Position numbers and translations under genes: made by a program. The notes under the pieces are model-generated. The model did not search any database, was not told where the DNA came from, and was given only the letters and a program-made list of their open reading frames with translations. This document shows, in pieces, positions 13,889-27,056 of a DNA stretch of 64,000 nucleotides. The number at the start of each line of letters is the position of its first letter. The first letter of the stretch is position 1. This stretch comes from Prillingera fragicola (taxonomy: Eukaryota; Basidiomycota; Tremellomycetes; Trichosporonales; Trichosporonaceae), in contig BEDY01000002.1 in assembly GCA_002335605.1 (NCBI GenBank), positions 1,984,001-2,048,000 on the forward strand, in the 5' to 3' direction.

Positions 13889-16800
13889 CTAGAAGCGCGA
13901 GCCAGTGGCATAGCCCTGGCCCGGCGGGACGGCTGCGGCGGCCTCAGCCTCGCGGTACGCCTGGGCACGCTGAGCAGCGACTGCAAGGGGAGGCAGGCTG
14001 CCGCCCGGACGGCGAGATGGCGTGCCGCCGATGCTGAACGCCGCGTTGGGGCCAGGAGAGGGTGCGCGGCTGGGGCCCATGGAGTCGTAGCCTCCAGCCT
14101 CTTCGCGCTCGCCCCAAATGTCGAGAGCCGACTCGTTGCGGCGGTTGATGAGAGAGCCACCGGTCGTAGCGGCTTGGAAAGTGGGAGGAGGCGAGGAGGG
14201 GCGGGTGGCGTTGGCCTCCATCTCCTTGACCTCGGCCCAAGGAACCTCGGTGTAGCGAGTGGGGTCGGCCGGAGGGGGCGCGGGGTTGCCGGCGTCGCCA
14301 GGGCCCCAGATCTTGAGCTCGGAAAGAGTAGTCTTGAGCTGGCACACCCACTTGTTGCGGCGCTGAACCTTGAGAGCACCGAGCTGCCAGTTGGACTTGT
14401 ACTTGATGTCGGCCTTGAGGATCATCTTACCCTGGGCGGGAATGTCGTCGACTATAACGTCAAAGCTGGGGAGAAAGTCGCGCGAGTTGTCCTTGCAAAA
14501 CTTGAGCATCATGGTGCGGAGAGCCTGAAGCTTTTCAAACGTAGTGTCAAAGGCAACCTCGAACACAAACGTCTCGGCAGTGGCTCCCGAGCGACGAATG
14601 TTCTCAATGACCTTCAAGGCAAGCACATTGTGACCGATCCAGACAAACTTGCCGTCGACGCGCTTGAAGCTGGTCGACATGAGCTCCATCTTGGCCACAG
14701 TGTACGCGTTGCCATCAATGTCGACACGGTCTCCGACGTCGTAAGGGTGCTTGACGAAGAGGAAGATGCACGACAGGAGAATCTCCTGCATTGTCGTTCC
14801 AATCATCCACGACAATGAGAGGATAAAGGTACCGGTCGAGGTGACAAACGTCGTAATCTTGTTGGTAATCATGGCCGAGATGATGAGAATGTCAATCGCA
14901 CCGACAATGAAGAGCAGAATCTCGTCCAGACGACGGACGGCGCCGTCCAGGTCGCGCATCGAGGCCTCGAGCGACATGCGCTCGCGGTGCATGTCCATGA
15001 GGGCAGCGTCAATCTCATCGCGGGTGGCGTCACCGTTTCCGTCGCGGTCAAAGATGGCAAAGGCAGCCTGGGCAGTGTCGAGGTCTGGGAAGAAGCGAGC
15101 AATGTCCGATATGGTAAGGTGGTCGGCACCGGGCACGCGGAACGAGTAGAACAAGCGGCGCGCGAGGGCCTTGCTCTTCCTGGCGGATGCGATGGCAGCC
15201 TTGACTTTGTTGTGGGGCGAGTTGGTCTGAAGAACACTCGAGCCGGTCATCTCAGAGGCGACATTGCCAAGGGCAGTGGTCGTGCTCTGGGCAACCGACT
15301 TGAGACCACGGAGAGCCTTGCGGGCAATCATCTTGGGAGTCTCTGAGCCCTTGGTGTGAGATGACTGGGCATCTGTAAGGGTGTCACTGCGGCCGGGAAT
15401 GTCATGCGAGCTAATGTACAGGGCAGTGAGGCACTTGAGCTGGAACTTTTGCTCGGCCAGACGGTCTGCGTACGAGTCGCGGTGGAATTGAAGAGCAATC
15501 AGCTGGACGAGCAGCTTTTCGACACCAAGGACAATCATGCAGATCATGAGTCCCAGCAGCAGGTTGGAGCAAGTGGCGAGGTTGGAGATGGACGCGTCGG
15601 ATGTGCCCTCTTGGACACGGCTCCTGATAATGGGCTGCCAAGCGATAAAGTTGATGGCCGCCCAGACGATAAATGTGGCGTACTTGCCAAGGTTGCGGAC
15701 AACGTCGACGTACTGAATCATATTGGGCACAATGGTGCAGATTGTCTGACGGAAGACACCTGGCACGATCAAGAATGCTGCCTTGGCTGCCCAGAAACCG
15801 CACCAGACAATCGTAAGCCAGATTGACCACCAAAGCTAAAGTGTCAGCGTGCCTTCACACACAGTCCTTGGGTACACACCATGCGAACACCCCAAATCTT
15901 GGCGCCGTCCACACCACACACATCAAGGATGCCGGGAATCCACAAGAGGGCTGCTACGGGAATGATAAAGATGATCCAGCGAACGACAATGCCGCGGTTG
16001 ATCGCCCAGAGATACATGCGGCTGAACTTGTTGGTGCCCGCGTCTCCTTCAGCGAATCGAAGATTCTTATCTTTGGCCGTAGCAGGGTTGTAGGCCTCCC
16101 ACTCGCCGCCGAGCGCATCCCAGCTCGAAGTGCGGGGGTGCGCAGGGCGCTGGGGCTTGGTGTGATGCCCCTTTTCGTTCGGGGGCGAGGAGCGGTGATC
16201 CAGAGTCGACGTCGACTCGTTGTTGTACTCTGCCTGTCCGCCTCCGAGGGGGATAAAGCCGAGCTTGGAGCGACTGCGCGCTGATCCCGAAGGCGTGGGC
16301 AGACGCGAGTCGTTCAGCGGAACGGTGGTAAAGTCGCGGCTGCCCATCGGGGCCGGAGGAGGTGGTGTCTGCTTCAGAGGAGGGTACTGGACATGGACGT
16401 GGCGTCCAGGACCAGCATTCATTGATGGCTCGTTGTATGATGGACTCGCAGTTGCTCCAGGAGGCAGAGCAGGGCCTGGAGACGTTAGATGGAACCGTGC
16501 CCTGGCCCAGCGGCACTCACCACCATTGTCAGACTCGTAGAGGTGGGTGCGCGAGTCGGCGCTGCCGAGGTTGGCCATGGCGTGTGCTTCCTCGGGCTGA
16601 CCCCCCGGGTTGCGCTGGCTTTCAAAAGAGTAGTCGCTGCGTCATCAGGAGACGCTCGGTGACAGAACAGTGCAGTTATAACGTACCGGGTGTAGTGCTC
16701 TGCCGCTGGGGGGCTTTGGTTAAAGTAGTCGTGCTGTCCGAGTGAGCCAACTTCGGCGTGACCAGCACGCTCCGCTCGCTCTGCGTCGGTTGCAGTCTGA

Positions 16801-16920
16801 ATGTCAGTGTCAGTGGTCGCGTGGAGGTGGTGGCCGGTGAAGAGTAAAGTTTTGGTGACAGCAGGGATGGCGACTTACCGAAGCATAGTCGTGAGGTTTG
16901 ACCCTCCTGTCTTCCTGCAT
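13889..16920 (-). CDS. EF-hand mechanosensitive channel, MscS family
   Basis: Fungal MscS-like channel with an EF-hand, like fission yeast Msy1/Msy2, which sit in internal membranes and control Ca2+ release on hypo-osmotic shock. Exons (minus) are 16920-16879, 16796-16687, 16636-16521, 16475-15880 and 15835-13889, giving 936 residues. The first three small exons encode MQEDRRVKPHDYAS onward and join in frame by clear splice signals. Residues 1-240 are disordered; hydrophobic helices begin near NRGIVVRWIIFIIPVAALLW. An EF-hand loop DRDGNGDATRDE lies at about 549-560, followed by the channel core, IDILIISAMITNKITTFVTS and the beta domain KHPYDVGDRVDIDGNAYTV. The tail is Ser/Pro-rich. Intron 16520-16476 (45 nt) is a multiple of three with no stop, so the unspliced frame stays open. 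Confidence 0.93.
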
Positions 16921-17781
16921 GATTGAAAGCTGCTTGAAAGAGAATGAGAAAGTGGGGAATGAGACAAAGAGACTAGCACAATGACAATCTTTGACGCATC
17001 AGTGGCTCCACTGCCAGCTGCTGCCAGGGTGGTGGTCGTCACCACTGGTCTGGAATGCCGGGCTTGACCGTACTGCAACATGCCGGCAGCGTGGGACAAC
17101 CTCCACTCTCTCTACCCACGACGACGACGACGACGGGGGTTGACACACGCAGGGGCAGAAGCAAACAAACGCACTAAAACTTGCTCTATGGCTGTGTATT
17201 CCCCTGGCTTCTGGCCCTGGAACACACTCAACACCCTGAAATAACCCGCGAGGTCTGGGTCCATCCAGCAACAGGTGAACAAACAAAAAAAACAAGTGTC
17301 CTGGTCTATTCTTCCACGCCAGTTTGGTCCTGGCTGGGCTGGCATCCCTCCTCGCCAGCTGCGGCTGCGCACCTGTCATGTGCCATGTCAATGTCGCACT
17401 GTGATGCAACTGGGCCAGGGAATGGACTCAATAGAGTGCTAGCGGCAAAGCGCCTGTTTGGCACACACACCCCAATTAGAACTCGCACCGTCACAGCCCT
17501 CACCCAGCTCACACCTATGATGCAAACCACATGCATCGCTGTCCAACGCACATGCATACGCAGTCCCCCAAAGGACCCCGAGTCTCGGTCGGGACCGAAC
17601 AATCAGGCAGCCTCCCGCCCGCGGCGCAGGGCAAGCAAAGTGGGGGCTACACATCACAGCCCTCAGGGCTTGCCACCCCCCACGATGCGGTTCGGCTCGG
17701 GTCACACGGTGTTTAAAACTTGCAGATAGGCATAATTCACATCTGCTATCTGACAATGCCAGTAGTGGTACTGTAGTAATG
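16921..17781. promoter_or_regulatory. Promoter region of the MscS gene and 3' flank of CDC25
   Basis: Both neighbours are on the minus strand, so this 860-bp stretch holds the 5' region of the channel gene and the 3' end of CDC25. A 182-codon plus-strand frame (17181-17729) has no recognisable domain and is not called. Confidence 0.4.
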
Positions 17782-20700
17782 CTACACCTGCAGCCTGGCG
17801 CCAAGCCACCCAGGCTTCTCCACAGACGTTCCGAGCTTTTCGCTGCCTTGGCGAGGCTCAAGCAGCAGACTCTTGCGATACAATGCGTCAAGGCTGCCAC
17901 TGCCACGCTCGGCCAATACACGCTCCAGGAACCCTTGCACCTGGTCAATCTCCTTGAGATCAAACGGCGTCTGGTAACGACGAAAGTCGGACGCAATGCG
18001 ACCAAGTTTTGTAAACTTGTCTTGGTTGATGAGCTGCAGCTCCGGGGACAAGGTGCTCGAGCGAGTGTTGGGGTTTCCGTCTTGTGTAAACGTGATGCTG
18101 GGGGAGGTCAGTTGCGCACTCTTTCTCCTGGTCACAAACGCCACTCGGTGGTCTAGACTTACTCGCTGAGAATTAGTCCCAGGAAAGGAAGGCACGGCCC
18201 TGTCACCTCCCGCAGACGAGCACGGTATGCAGCGTGGTTTTTGGTGTGCTCGATAACAGCTTTGATGCGGTCCATGACCATGCGGTACTTGGGGTTGAGC
18301 ACATCCCACGTCTTTTTCAGACGGTGGATGGTGCTGCTGTTCAAGCCTGCCAAGACGGCAAAGAGCGTCGAAAAGTTGTTGAGCATCAAGCATTTCTGGG
18401 AATACGTTCAGCGCTGAATCATACCTTCCTGGTCCGACTTACATCCGCGAGCTTGATGTAGAACTTGAGGAGGGCAGCACGGTGCTTGGCGTCCTGCTCG
18501 TTCAGAATACCGTCGGTGACCCAACCAGTAATCTGGTTGCTGACGGTACTGAGCGTCTTCAACGCTGGCACAGACTTTTTGCCCGTCATCAGCAGGTCCT
18601 CTGGCGCAACCTTTTGGAACAGCTTGCTCTCAAAGATTGTGAGCTGGCGCGCCAACTCGAGCGTGTCAAAGTCCGTAATCGACACGGCAGTAGGAGGTGG
18701 GTTCCTTGACAGGAGCGTAGCAAGATTCTTGGAGATGACAGGCGTGGGGAGTGCACTGCTGGGCACTGGAGTATGCAGCATGCCAGTCAACGCAGAGTTG
18801 CGCATGCGGTCAAAGGAAGACGACTTGCCGGTCGGGCCGACAACGCTGTTGCGAGACTCGGGGACATCCACTGGCTGCTCCTTGCGGCGACGCACAGCCT
18901 CGGCGAGACGGGGGCCCATGGCGCCCATGGTGCCGGTAAGAGTGCTCGACACTGTGCCCGTGGCGAATGCTTCGAGCATGTCTAGCACAACATTGTCGCT
19001 GTCAGGACGCCAGTGCAGCTCGAGCCAGGCCTTGACCGTGTTGTAGACACGAAGCTGGACAGGCAGTAACTTGCGCTCGTGCCAGACCTTGAGCTGCTCC
19101 TCGCCCATGCCAGTGACAACAGGCGGGGGCTTGAGCTCGTAACGCGCGATGAGGTTCTCTGCCAGCTCGGTAGGAGTCGTGAACAGACGGAATGTGTACC
19201 AGAACGCAGACGCAAAGTTGCGGTCGGGTGTGCCATCGTGCGGCGTCATCTTCTCCACAAGCACGCGCAGCGTACCACCAACAAGCACGCCCTCCGAGTT
19301 GAACGCCACCTCGCGAGGATCATAGTCGTGGGCAACAACCCAGAAGCGAACGTCGCCGCCCTCCGCGCCGTCGCCAAGAGGTAGAGCCGGGCTCCGGCTT
19401 GGTGGGGGAGGGCGAGCCGGCGCAGGCCCCGATGGGGGACGGAAGCCAGCAACCTTGCCGCCCTCGAGGGTAATGTCGGGAGGCAGGTTTGGCGAATCGC
19501 CGTTGACGTACGGCGCGTCGGGCAAGCCAGCACGAAGCTGGTCGCTGATTCCACCAGACGAACTGGTCGAGGGCGGGAACTGCGAGGTCGTAGACGTGCG
19601 TGCAGGCGACGTAAAGGATACCAGCGTCGAAGGTCTTGACGATGGCGCGGATCCAGTCTCGGTAGAGTAGTCTGCTGAGCGAGATGGAGACTTGCGGCCA
19701 ACACGTTTGGTAGCTGGCGACGTGAGACTCGTCGAGCGCGACCTGGGAGCTCCAGTAAGCGTGACCTCGGATGAGCGGCGCTTGTCGAAGGGATCTCCAC
19801 TGCCATCGGGGTGCGAAGAAGGGCGCGAACCAGGCCGACGAGCCGCGCCGGGAAGTGACTCGCCGCGAACTGGCGTGTCCTCATCGTTGGTAATATCCTG
19901 CACAATTTCCTCGTCGTCGTCGTCCGCCGAGTCGGCATGACGGTGGGGAAGAGGAACGCCGGCAGTGACGCCGTCTTGCTGGAAACGGCGGTGCAGCTGG
20001 CCGAGACTGGTCGCCCGGCGAGTGAGGCTCTGGAGCGAGTTGTGTCCACGGATACCAAGACCCAAGCCAGTGTGTGCTCGGCGCGGAGAACCCGACAAAG
20101 AGGTACTGGCAATGGACAATGGCGGAGAATCGTAATACTCGGAATCCACGGCGCCGTCCTCTGGAACACACCTTCTCACTACGCGTGCGCATTCTGTACC
20201 TGCACGTAGTGTCGTTGTGGTGACCTGCAAGAGTCCTGCCTTTTCCACATCGTATGCCTCCTCGCCTGCTTCGGAGAATGGTGCGTTGGCTACTGCCTCT
20301 GCACCTTCTACAAGCTGGCTTGCGGCATCGTAGAGGTCGTCACGGGCCACCTTCAAAGTCTCGACCTCGCGCTCACGAACGCCTAGAGAGTCGGCCTGGA
20401 TACCCACGTTCTCAACGATTGTCAGCAGGTCGCGCACACGATCGACAGTCTCGGTGGTGAGCTCGATAAGGTAGGCGTGGCTCGATGGGTGTGAATCGAT
20501 GTGGTGCGAATGAATGTGGCCGATAAAACTCGCCACAATGGACAGTAATGCGTCCTCGGCTGCACGAACAGCCTCATGAACTGCGTTGCCATTGTGGTAA
20601 GGTCTCGCCTCTTGGCTGCCAGCGTCGGCAGTTATAGGCATGTCGAGGCTTTCTGTGAGATCTACTGTTGGTGACTCCATCTCGGGCGACTCGGTCTGCT

Positions 20701-22240
20701 GCGCAGCAATAGCCTCAAAGGAGGTTGACCGTCTGGGCCTTGTCGAAGATCCACGTCTCGGAGCGCTAGGCGAGGCCGCAGGAGACGACTGGCGCGAGGA
20801 ATCAGTAGACTCCATCCGGACACCACCATGGTGTGGTGAGTGGCTAGAGGGCATGGGAGGCGGTGGACTAGTACCTTGCCGCTTCGCTGATCCTCGCAAA
20901 TCGCTCACACTCGCTGCCTTCAGCCTTGAACTGCCGCTGCCGGATGCGCGGCGGGGCTGGCGGGGTGCTGGCACCGTTCCAGATGTTTGGCCCTCGGCTG
21001 GCATCGGCATGATGGGAATGCTGGTTTCGTATGCGTGGAGAATGAACAGACGAAAGCTGGCAAACAATGTCCTCGCTGCGGTGGCTGTATTGTCGAGAGC
21101 AGTAGTAAAGGCTGGACCTTCGTTGTTCATCAGGTCTGCCGTCTCTCTTGCGCAGGTCACCAGGCGACTCAGATCCGCCAGCACACCACGGCGCTCTCTT
21201 GCAAGAGCAGGTCGATCTGCCAACACGCCGGCAGTGTCTCGGCCCATGAGAGACATGCGGCTCAAGACTGTCCGCATCGAGTTGATAACTTCTGCTGTTG
21301 CTGGCTGAATGTGTGACCTGCGATGCGATTGGATTGAGGATTGGAGGAGAGAGAGATTCTGCGTCACTGGCTGAAGGACCGACTGAACGGCTGCAGGCAG
21401 TGGTGTTCCAAGTGAGGGAACGAGCGGCTCGTCCGACTGCGATAGGCCACCGCGTATTGAAGACTGGGACCCATAAGACTGACCCGAGGCACGCGATGCC
21501 TGCGAGTTCATGGATGTGTGAGACATTATCGACGTGTGTCGTGATCGTGCTTCTTGATACGTCGCCACGCGAGGGCTGCCAGACCCATCAGCTGGTTCGG
21601 ACAGACGGTAAGCCTAGTTGTCAGTCATTGTTTGGCTCTCATCACTCACGTCTTCCAACTCTAGCTCGCGCACATAGTTGCTGGGAAACCAGCCGCGACG
21701 AGGACGGCCGTCTTCGCCTGTCACTTCACCGCTCCACCATCCCGTTGGGTCGCGGCCTTGGACGAGAATCAACTCGCCCGCTCGAAGTGACAAGTACTTG
21801 TTGTGGCCCAATGAGGCGTTCGCAGTCATTATGCTCGGATCAAAGTCGTGAATAGCCTCCACATGAGTGGATGACCTTAAGGATGAGGATCGATGAGGTG
21901 GGGAGGGAGGAGATTGAGAAGTGCGCGATGGGCTGGCGCGTCGGGCCACACGCGACGCCGTCGACGACGTCGACGTGGACGCGACGCCCGAGTTGGACGC
22001 TGCTCCTGATGATGGACCGGCACCATTGTCGTCTAGTGCGCTTGTAGCCCTGCTTGTGCGCCGAAAGCTACCAGAGCTGCTGCTCGCCTGCGCAGTGTTG
22101 GCTTCGCTGGTGGCGTAGCCGGTGCCGCCGCTGCCGTTGCCAAAGCTGCTGCTGCTGCTGCTGCCGCCTGGGCCGTACCAGCTGACACCCGCCGAGCCCG
22201 TGCCCGCGTGCATGCGCGCCTTTGCGGGGACGTGCTGCAT
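17782..22240 (-). CDS. CDC25: Ras guanine-nucleotide exchange factor with N-terminal SH3
   Basis: Activates Ras by GDP release, upstream of cAMP signalling in fungi. Exons (minus) are 22240-21650, 21613-18443, 18395-18163 and 18097-17782, giving 1436 residues. A poly-Ser N-terminus (from a GCT/GCC repeat near 22143-22166) precedes an SH3 domain at about 127-194 (YLSLRAGELILVQGRDPTGWW, then GWFPSNYVRELE). A long disordered Ser/Pro-rich middle with helical parts follows. RasGEF_N lies around residue 970 (RTLRVLVEKMTPH, FWYTFRLFTTPTELAENL). The catalytic Cdc25 domain spans about 1215-1420, with LADKCLMLNNFSTLFAVLAGLNS, the helical hairpin region PCLPFLGLILSDITF and EEGNPD-like QDGNPNT. Start ATG at 22240 (MQHVPAKARM); in-frame upstream ATGs are possible but that sequence is not protein-like. 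Confidence 0.93.
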
Positions 22241-24080
22241 TTGGGTGGGGTGTTTGGCGATGATGAGGGAGACCAGCAAAGTATCAATGAGTGTAATGGA
22301 GAAAGAGACGATAAGTGGGGGTGTAATGAAGGAGGGGAGGGAAGGTGCCGTCCGTCTGGGTGGTCGCGCGGCTGGGCGGCGGCACTTGCTGGGCGTGTAT
22401 GGTGGGCTTCTGATCGGCCTGCGATGCATACCTGGCTGGCAGCGGTGAGCTGGGGGGGCAGCAGCAGAGATTTCACCGCCGGCCGAGCAGACAGCCAGGG
22501 TTCGACCTGCCTTGGTGCCTCCCGTCGAGACCTCTCCTGGTAGGCAGGTCCATCCCGTTTGCTCGCGTTTCCTAAACGGGCGTTGCATGGCCTACCTCTC
22601 CCCGCCAGCTCATACAGAGCTCACATTGCAATCTTGCACAGATCTACAGAAATCAAGAGGACATGCCAAGGTGCCATCTGTCGTAGCCCGTAGTGAACGC
22701 TCACTAGCCTGCCGGTAAGCGGGCCAGCCATGCATATTCTCCCTAGCAACATCACAAAAACGCCACTTTGCCCTGATCAACATCAATCTCCCGTTGATCG
22801 ACTACAGGCATTCATACTCAATGCTTGACAGACAGCTTGGTACCAAACGCTGCTCGCATGCTCCGCTTCATGTCAGTTAATGTCAGACGCGACCTCCGGC
22901 ACACACATGGCATTATGGTTTAACCCCACCCTGAGAATCGGCCACCAACCCATTCTGGTTGTCACCCAGAAGCTGTCAAAGCATCGTGATTACACCAGCA
23001 TAACACGCGTAAACAATAGACCCAGAAGATAGACAAGCCTCCCGTGCAAACTTAGATCTTGCTGCTAGGTCATGGACCGCGCGCATTGGTGTCCGTCGCA
23101 CTCCGAGAGAAGGGGCACTGGGCACTCCGCGTGACTGTGCCTCGTACCGTGAACGCGTGCGCCGAACAAAACATGTCATGTCATATCATCAGTTCCGACG
23201 TGCTTGTGTAATACGTGGGTAGCTCTCAACCCCACCTAAATAGTGCAGACATATCGATTCTACCTGTCTCCAGGCGGTTGGCGTGTCGCTGGCGCCACAT
23301 TAGCAGCGGGAGTGATGAGGAATGATGCCCACCCAGGTGCTCTGTGTTGAAAGTGTCCAGGTTTCGTTCGACTGGCTACTATGCTCGGGCTGGTTTGGTC
23401 TTTGCATTGCACATGCACGCAGCAATTGAGTCCATCACTATCACCCATCTTCTGTAACCGTGCAAATGTTGTTCACGACGCGCGACTTCATAGCTCATTT
23501 GTCAGGAACATTAGCACTCGGATACAACGGTGCCTGAAAACGTGAAAGACACTAGATAGCCCCGAGGAGCCCGAGATCACCAAATCTTGCGACCCATTGC
23601 AAGAGAGAAGACGGCACTGGAATGGCGCTTGGAGAGGCAACGACAGGCGGGTAGACGGGCTGAAACTGTCCCGTCGCAGCGATTAGGCGTCTTTCTCGGC
23701 GATACAAGCTGCGGCAGTCGCATGGGTAGCTCAAACGGCCAAAAGTTGGGCGCCTGTCAACAACCACTTAATTATTAACGGGCCAATATAAAGAAAGGGT
23801 ATTGTAAGTCTGCCCTCTGCTTCTCTGCGGGAGATATAAGAGGCCGCGTCTCATGCGTACGTCGTTCATGTGGATGAAGCAGACACTACTGTGGCAGACG
23901 AAACAGTTAACCTCGTCGGATGCAGAACGCCGAGCTGGGTGAGCCACCCTGACCACGAGGACATCTCGTGGACTTTATGCCACATCCTCAATCTCCGCAA
24001 TGTCCGACCGCGATCACCATCGGGTCTACCTCCATTCGCTACTCAACCACAGTCGATGTACTTGTAGCATAGCAAGCACG
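22241..24080. promoter_or_regulatory. Long divergent spacer between CDC25 and the complex I gene
   Basis: 1.84 kb between two divergent genes, less GC-rich than its flanks. Open frames here are short, lack ATGs in good context, or overlap on both strands without domains. A TATA-like CCAATATAAAG lies near 23784-23794, about 290 bp before the complex I ATG. Nothing else could be supported. Confidence 0.4.
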
Positions 24081-24959
24081 ATGCGCGCCGCCGCCCTCCT
24101 CCGCAACGCCGCCAACGCGGCGGGCAAGCCCAAGCCCATGTCGGCCGACCCTACAAAGTACCACCTTGAGCCCACAGTGAGTGTGTCCCGTGCGCGCCCC
24201 CCGAAGCGCGGTCCCTCCCGGTGGCTCCGAAGTGTCTGTTGTGATCTCTTGCTGACGTCGGCAGGGATTCTGGAAGAAGTTCCGTTAGTATACTGGCGCC
24301 GGGGATGATCTACGAGTGAACATGTGCTAACGCTGGTGCTTTAGGCGATGTTATGGTCGGTGAGTACTCATTTCGGAGGGAACGACTGGTGGACATGACC
24401 TCTGTTGCCTTCCTCCACTTCATGAACTGGCACTGACGTCCTCAGTTAACCCCCTGATCTCGTCTGGTCTTCCACTTCCTGACAAGAACCGTTACCCCCC
24501 TCCCGGTTCGCGTACCGAGATCTACAGCACCCCCGCAACTGCGGCCTCGGACATTGCCTTCAACCAGGTGCGCGCATCGCGTTGTCGCATGCTCCCTCCA
24601 CTTTACTTACTTTGCAGTACTATGAGCGCGACACTCGCAGGGCTTATCCCCGTACCTCGGTTGTGACTCAGAACGAGCTCTCCGAGCTTTTGCTCGCCGC
24701 TCCTGCTGTCCAGGGTATCGCGGCCCCCGCCGCCGAAGGAACCGATGTCGCCAAGGCCGAGGTCCCTGCTCTCTCGGTTGTCCTCGAGAAGCTTCCCGCT
24801 GGTCGCGCATTCGTCGGTGGTGGTCTCGAGACCGCTGCGAAGGAGGGTCTTCCTCCTGCCGCCCCCGCTTTCCGTCCCCAGGGCAAGTGGGTCCCCAAGG
24901 CTGGAGAGTACATCCCCCGCCCTCCTCACGCCTACTTCCCTATCGAGGGTTACAACTAG
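24081..24959 (+). CDS. Mitochondrial complex I 21 kDa-type subunit
   Basis: Accessory subunit of NADH:ubiquinone oxidoreductase, of the fungal family that includes Neurospora nuo-21.3a. Exons are 24081-24176, 24265-24283, 24345-24359, 24446-24567 and 24618-24959, giving 197 residues. The reading is MRAAALLRNAANAAGKPK..., then GFWKKFRDVMVVNPLISSGLPLPDKNRYPPPGSR, the conserved STPATAASDIAFNQYYERDTRRAYPR and SVVTQNELSELLL, and an Ala/Pro-rich C-terminal half ending FPIEGYN. The N-terminus is Arg/Ala-rich and suits mitochondrial targeting. Exons 2 and 3 are only 19 and 15 nt, but each is needed to keep the frame and restores family sequence. Five exons in under 900 bp. Confidence 0.85.
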
Positions 24960-27056
24960 AAGGAATGTATAAATGAAACTGGAAGAGCCGGACGATCCAG
25001 AGAGCGGTGCGTTGACAGCATGCCACTGACAGAGCTCGCGTTGGGTGAGACTTGTGCTGGTGATGGTCATCAGTGGCAGTGACGCTGATGCCGGTGGGCT
25101 GGTCACTTGGCCGGCATTTCCTTGGACTACAACCAGTTCAGTTCCGTCGGCGGGGCCATGTGCTGCTCTGCCTGATGGTGGATAGCAGAGATTGTCCAGC
25201 TTGTGGTAAGCAGGGATAAGGAACGCGGAGTATCTGGGTGGAGTGAGCACAAAGAGGGGTAACTCCATGTCGCCACGGTTCAGCAAACGACACCGAGTGA
25301 CAACACTCGTGGGCACTCTCACACGCCTATGCGTTAACCGGTGCCAATCACACCATCTCTCGAGGAAGCAGGCAGATTAGGATCGGACCAAAAGGTACTG
25401 TGCAGGACGGACTCTAGGGAGCGTGCTCTGTTGCGAGGATCCGAGTGGCAGTTAGTTCATTGTGCTGGGACACTTGCCCACCAGACTATTCGTGCTGGGA
25501 TGGCTGTGGTGACCGAAGAGTTGGCCAGCTTGTTAGAGTCCATATTTCACGGCCTCACGGGATCAGAAGAGTTCTAAAGGTCCTATCAATGGGCTTCCGG
25601 GTGGCCGGTGGCCGGTGGTTGGGAGCAGCGCGAATTGTTTCCAGGAACACTAGAATGAGATGGCGGCCATATGGTGGCGCAGCAGTAATGAATGTCGCCA
25701 GGATACATGCTCGTTGTACATTCCGTGCGCGATTTCGACATTGCTATCGGACTGGGTGTCACGCAAGCAAGCCCACTCGACATCCTTTGCAAGCCTCCGC
25801 CCAACATTCACTTTTCACCCGCTGCTCTGATTGCTGTCATTGCTGACACTACTGCTCCGCGTTGCCGGTCCACATTGCTTTGCGTGACAACCTTTCGGTT
25901 ATGGTAAAAAGCGAGGCTGAACAATATATACATTGCAAGGGCTGGCAGAGACTGTCCGACTGAACGTTCGGGATCCCGAGGAACCACTTATCAATAGCGT
26001 GGGGAGTCGTGTAGACGCTGCTTTTTTGTCAGATGGCGAACGCGTAACGGTGCTTGTCACGCAGAGGACCGAGATCCGTGTGGCGGCAGGACGTGCACTT
26101 GTTGACATTGATCCGCGGCCCGATACCCTGTTCCTAGTTTGTCCTGGCAGCAATGATCAATGGATAAGAAAATCCGGCTTCACTGTACAGCAAGGATCAA
26201 TCCTCTTTGGAGTTGCATGGCTGTGCAACGTTGACCTTAGAAGATTGCGGGCTGGAGGGGGTGAGCAATGTTACAGACCATCCCCGTCTTGTCCCAAGTC
26301 GCGAGACACACTTGCTCACAGCGCATGAAACGGGTCAGTATCCTTCTCTCTGTTGATGCTCTCAGGTCCACGATCCCAGACTTTTCCCACACGAGCACCT
26401 GTCTCTTGTGAGCGTGCTGGGAGAGGAATAATGCATCGTGCCCATCAGATGGACCTGCCTGGCGCTCACCCCCTGACTGCTACCTGAGCCCCGCAACCGC
26501 AAACAGCGTGTGCCTGAGTAGATGCGGGGAATTTCCCTACGAGGCGACTGATTTTGCCTTTCGTTGGACGGACCGTTTGTTCTCTTTCCCACAATCCTCG
26601 TCGCAAGCAAGGACTGCCGCGTACGCTAGAGCGGCATCGAGCAGCAAACTGCCGCTTGCCCCCGCATGCCCTCGCCAAAAGTTGGCCAGGCAAGGACAGG
26701 TACACATACGGCCAGCCCGCTGCCCGTTTCAAACGACAACAACGACGTACCTGCAGCACGAGGTCAAGGGCTGATCAACGCATACATACAGCAACATTCT
26801 CAAGGTCCGGTCCTTTTCAACATTGCCATTGCTGTGTCTTTTGAGCAAAACATCATCAAGATAGCGACATCCCTCTCAACATTCCAACACGCTAAAGGAT
26901 CAGACAATTTAGCAGGTGAGACATTCAACGCCGCGCCCCTGTTCTCACGCTCACCTCAGCAGCTCACACACTGCGGCCCCCCGATACCACTGCTTGTCTC
27001 CTGCTTGTCTATCTCTGTCTCTTTCAGTCTCCTTTTCTCTCCTCGCAACCCCAACA
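24960..27056. other. 2.1-kb gene-free stretch
   Basis: Holds the 3' flank of the complex I gene and the promoter of the coiled-coil gene. The best open frame (25933-26328, plus) has no ATG at its start and no recognised domain, and a competing minus-strand frame overlaps it. Around 25915-25935 the sequence is AT-rich (AATATATACATTG). A pyrimidine-rich tract lies just before the next ATG. Confidence 0.4.

Noticed and set aside
13859..14818. 319-codon plus-strand frame
   Set aside because: Antisense to the MscS channel gene, no recognisable features.
17181..17729. 182-codon plus-strand frame between CDC25 and the MscS gene
   Set aside because: Composition unlike neighbouring proteins, no domain, lies in a promoter region.
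25933..26328. 131-codon plus-strand frame in the 2.1-kb gap
   Set aside because: No ATG at the start, no domain, and a competing minus-strand frame. A spliced gene cannot be excluded but is unsupported.
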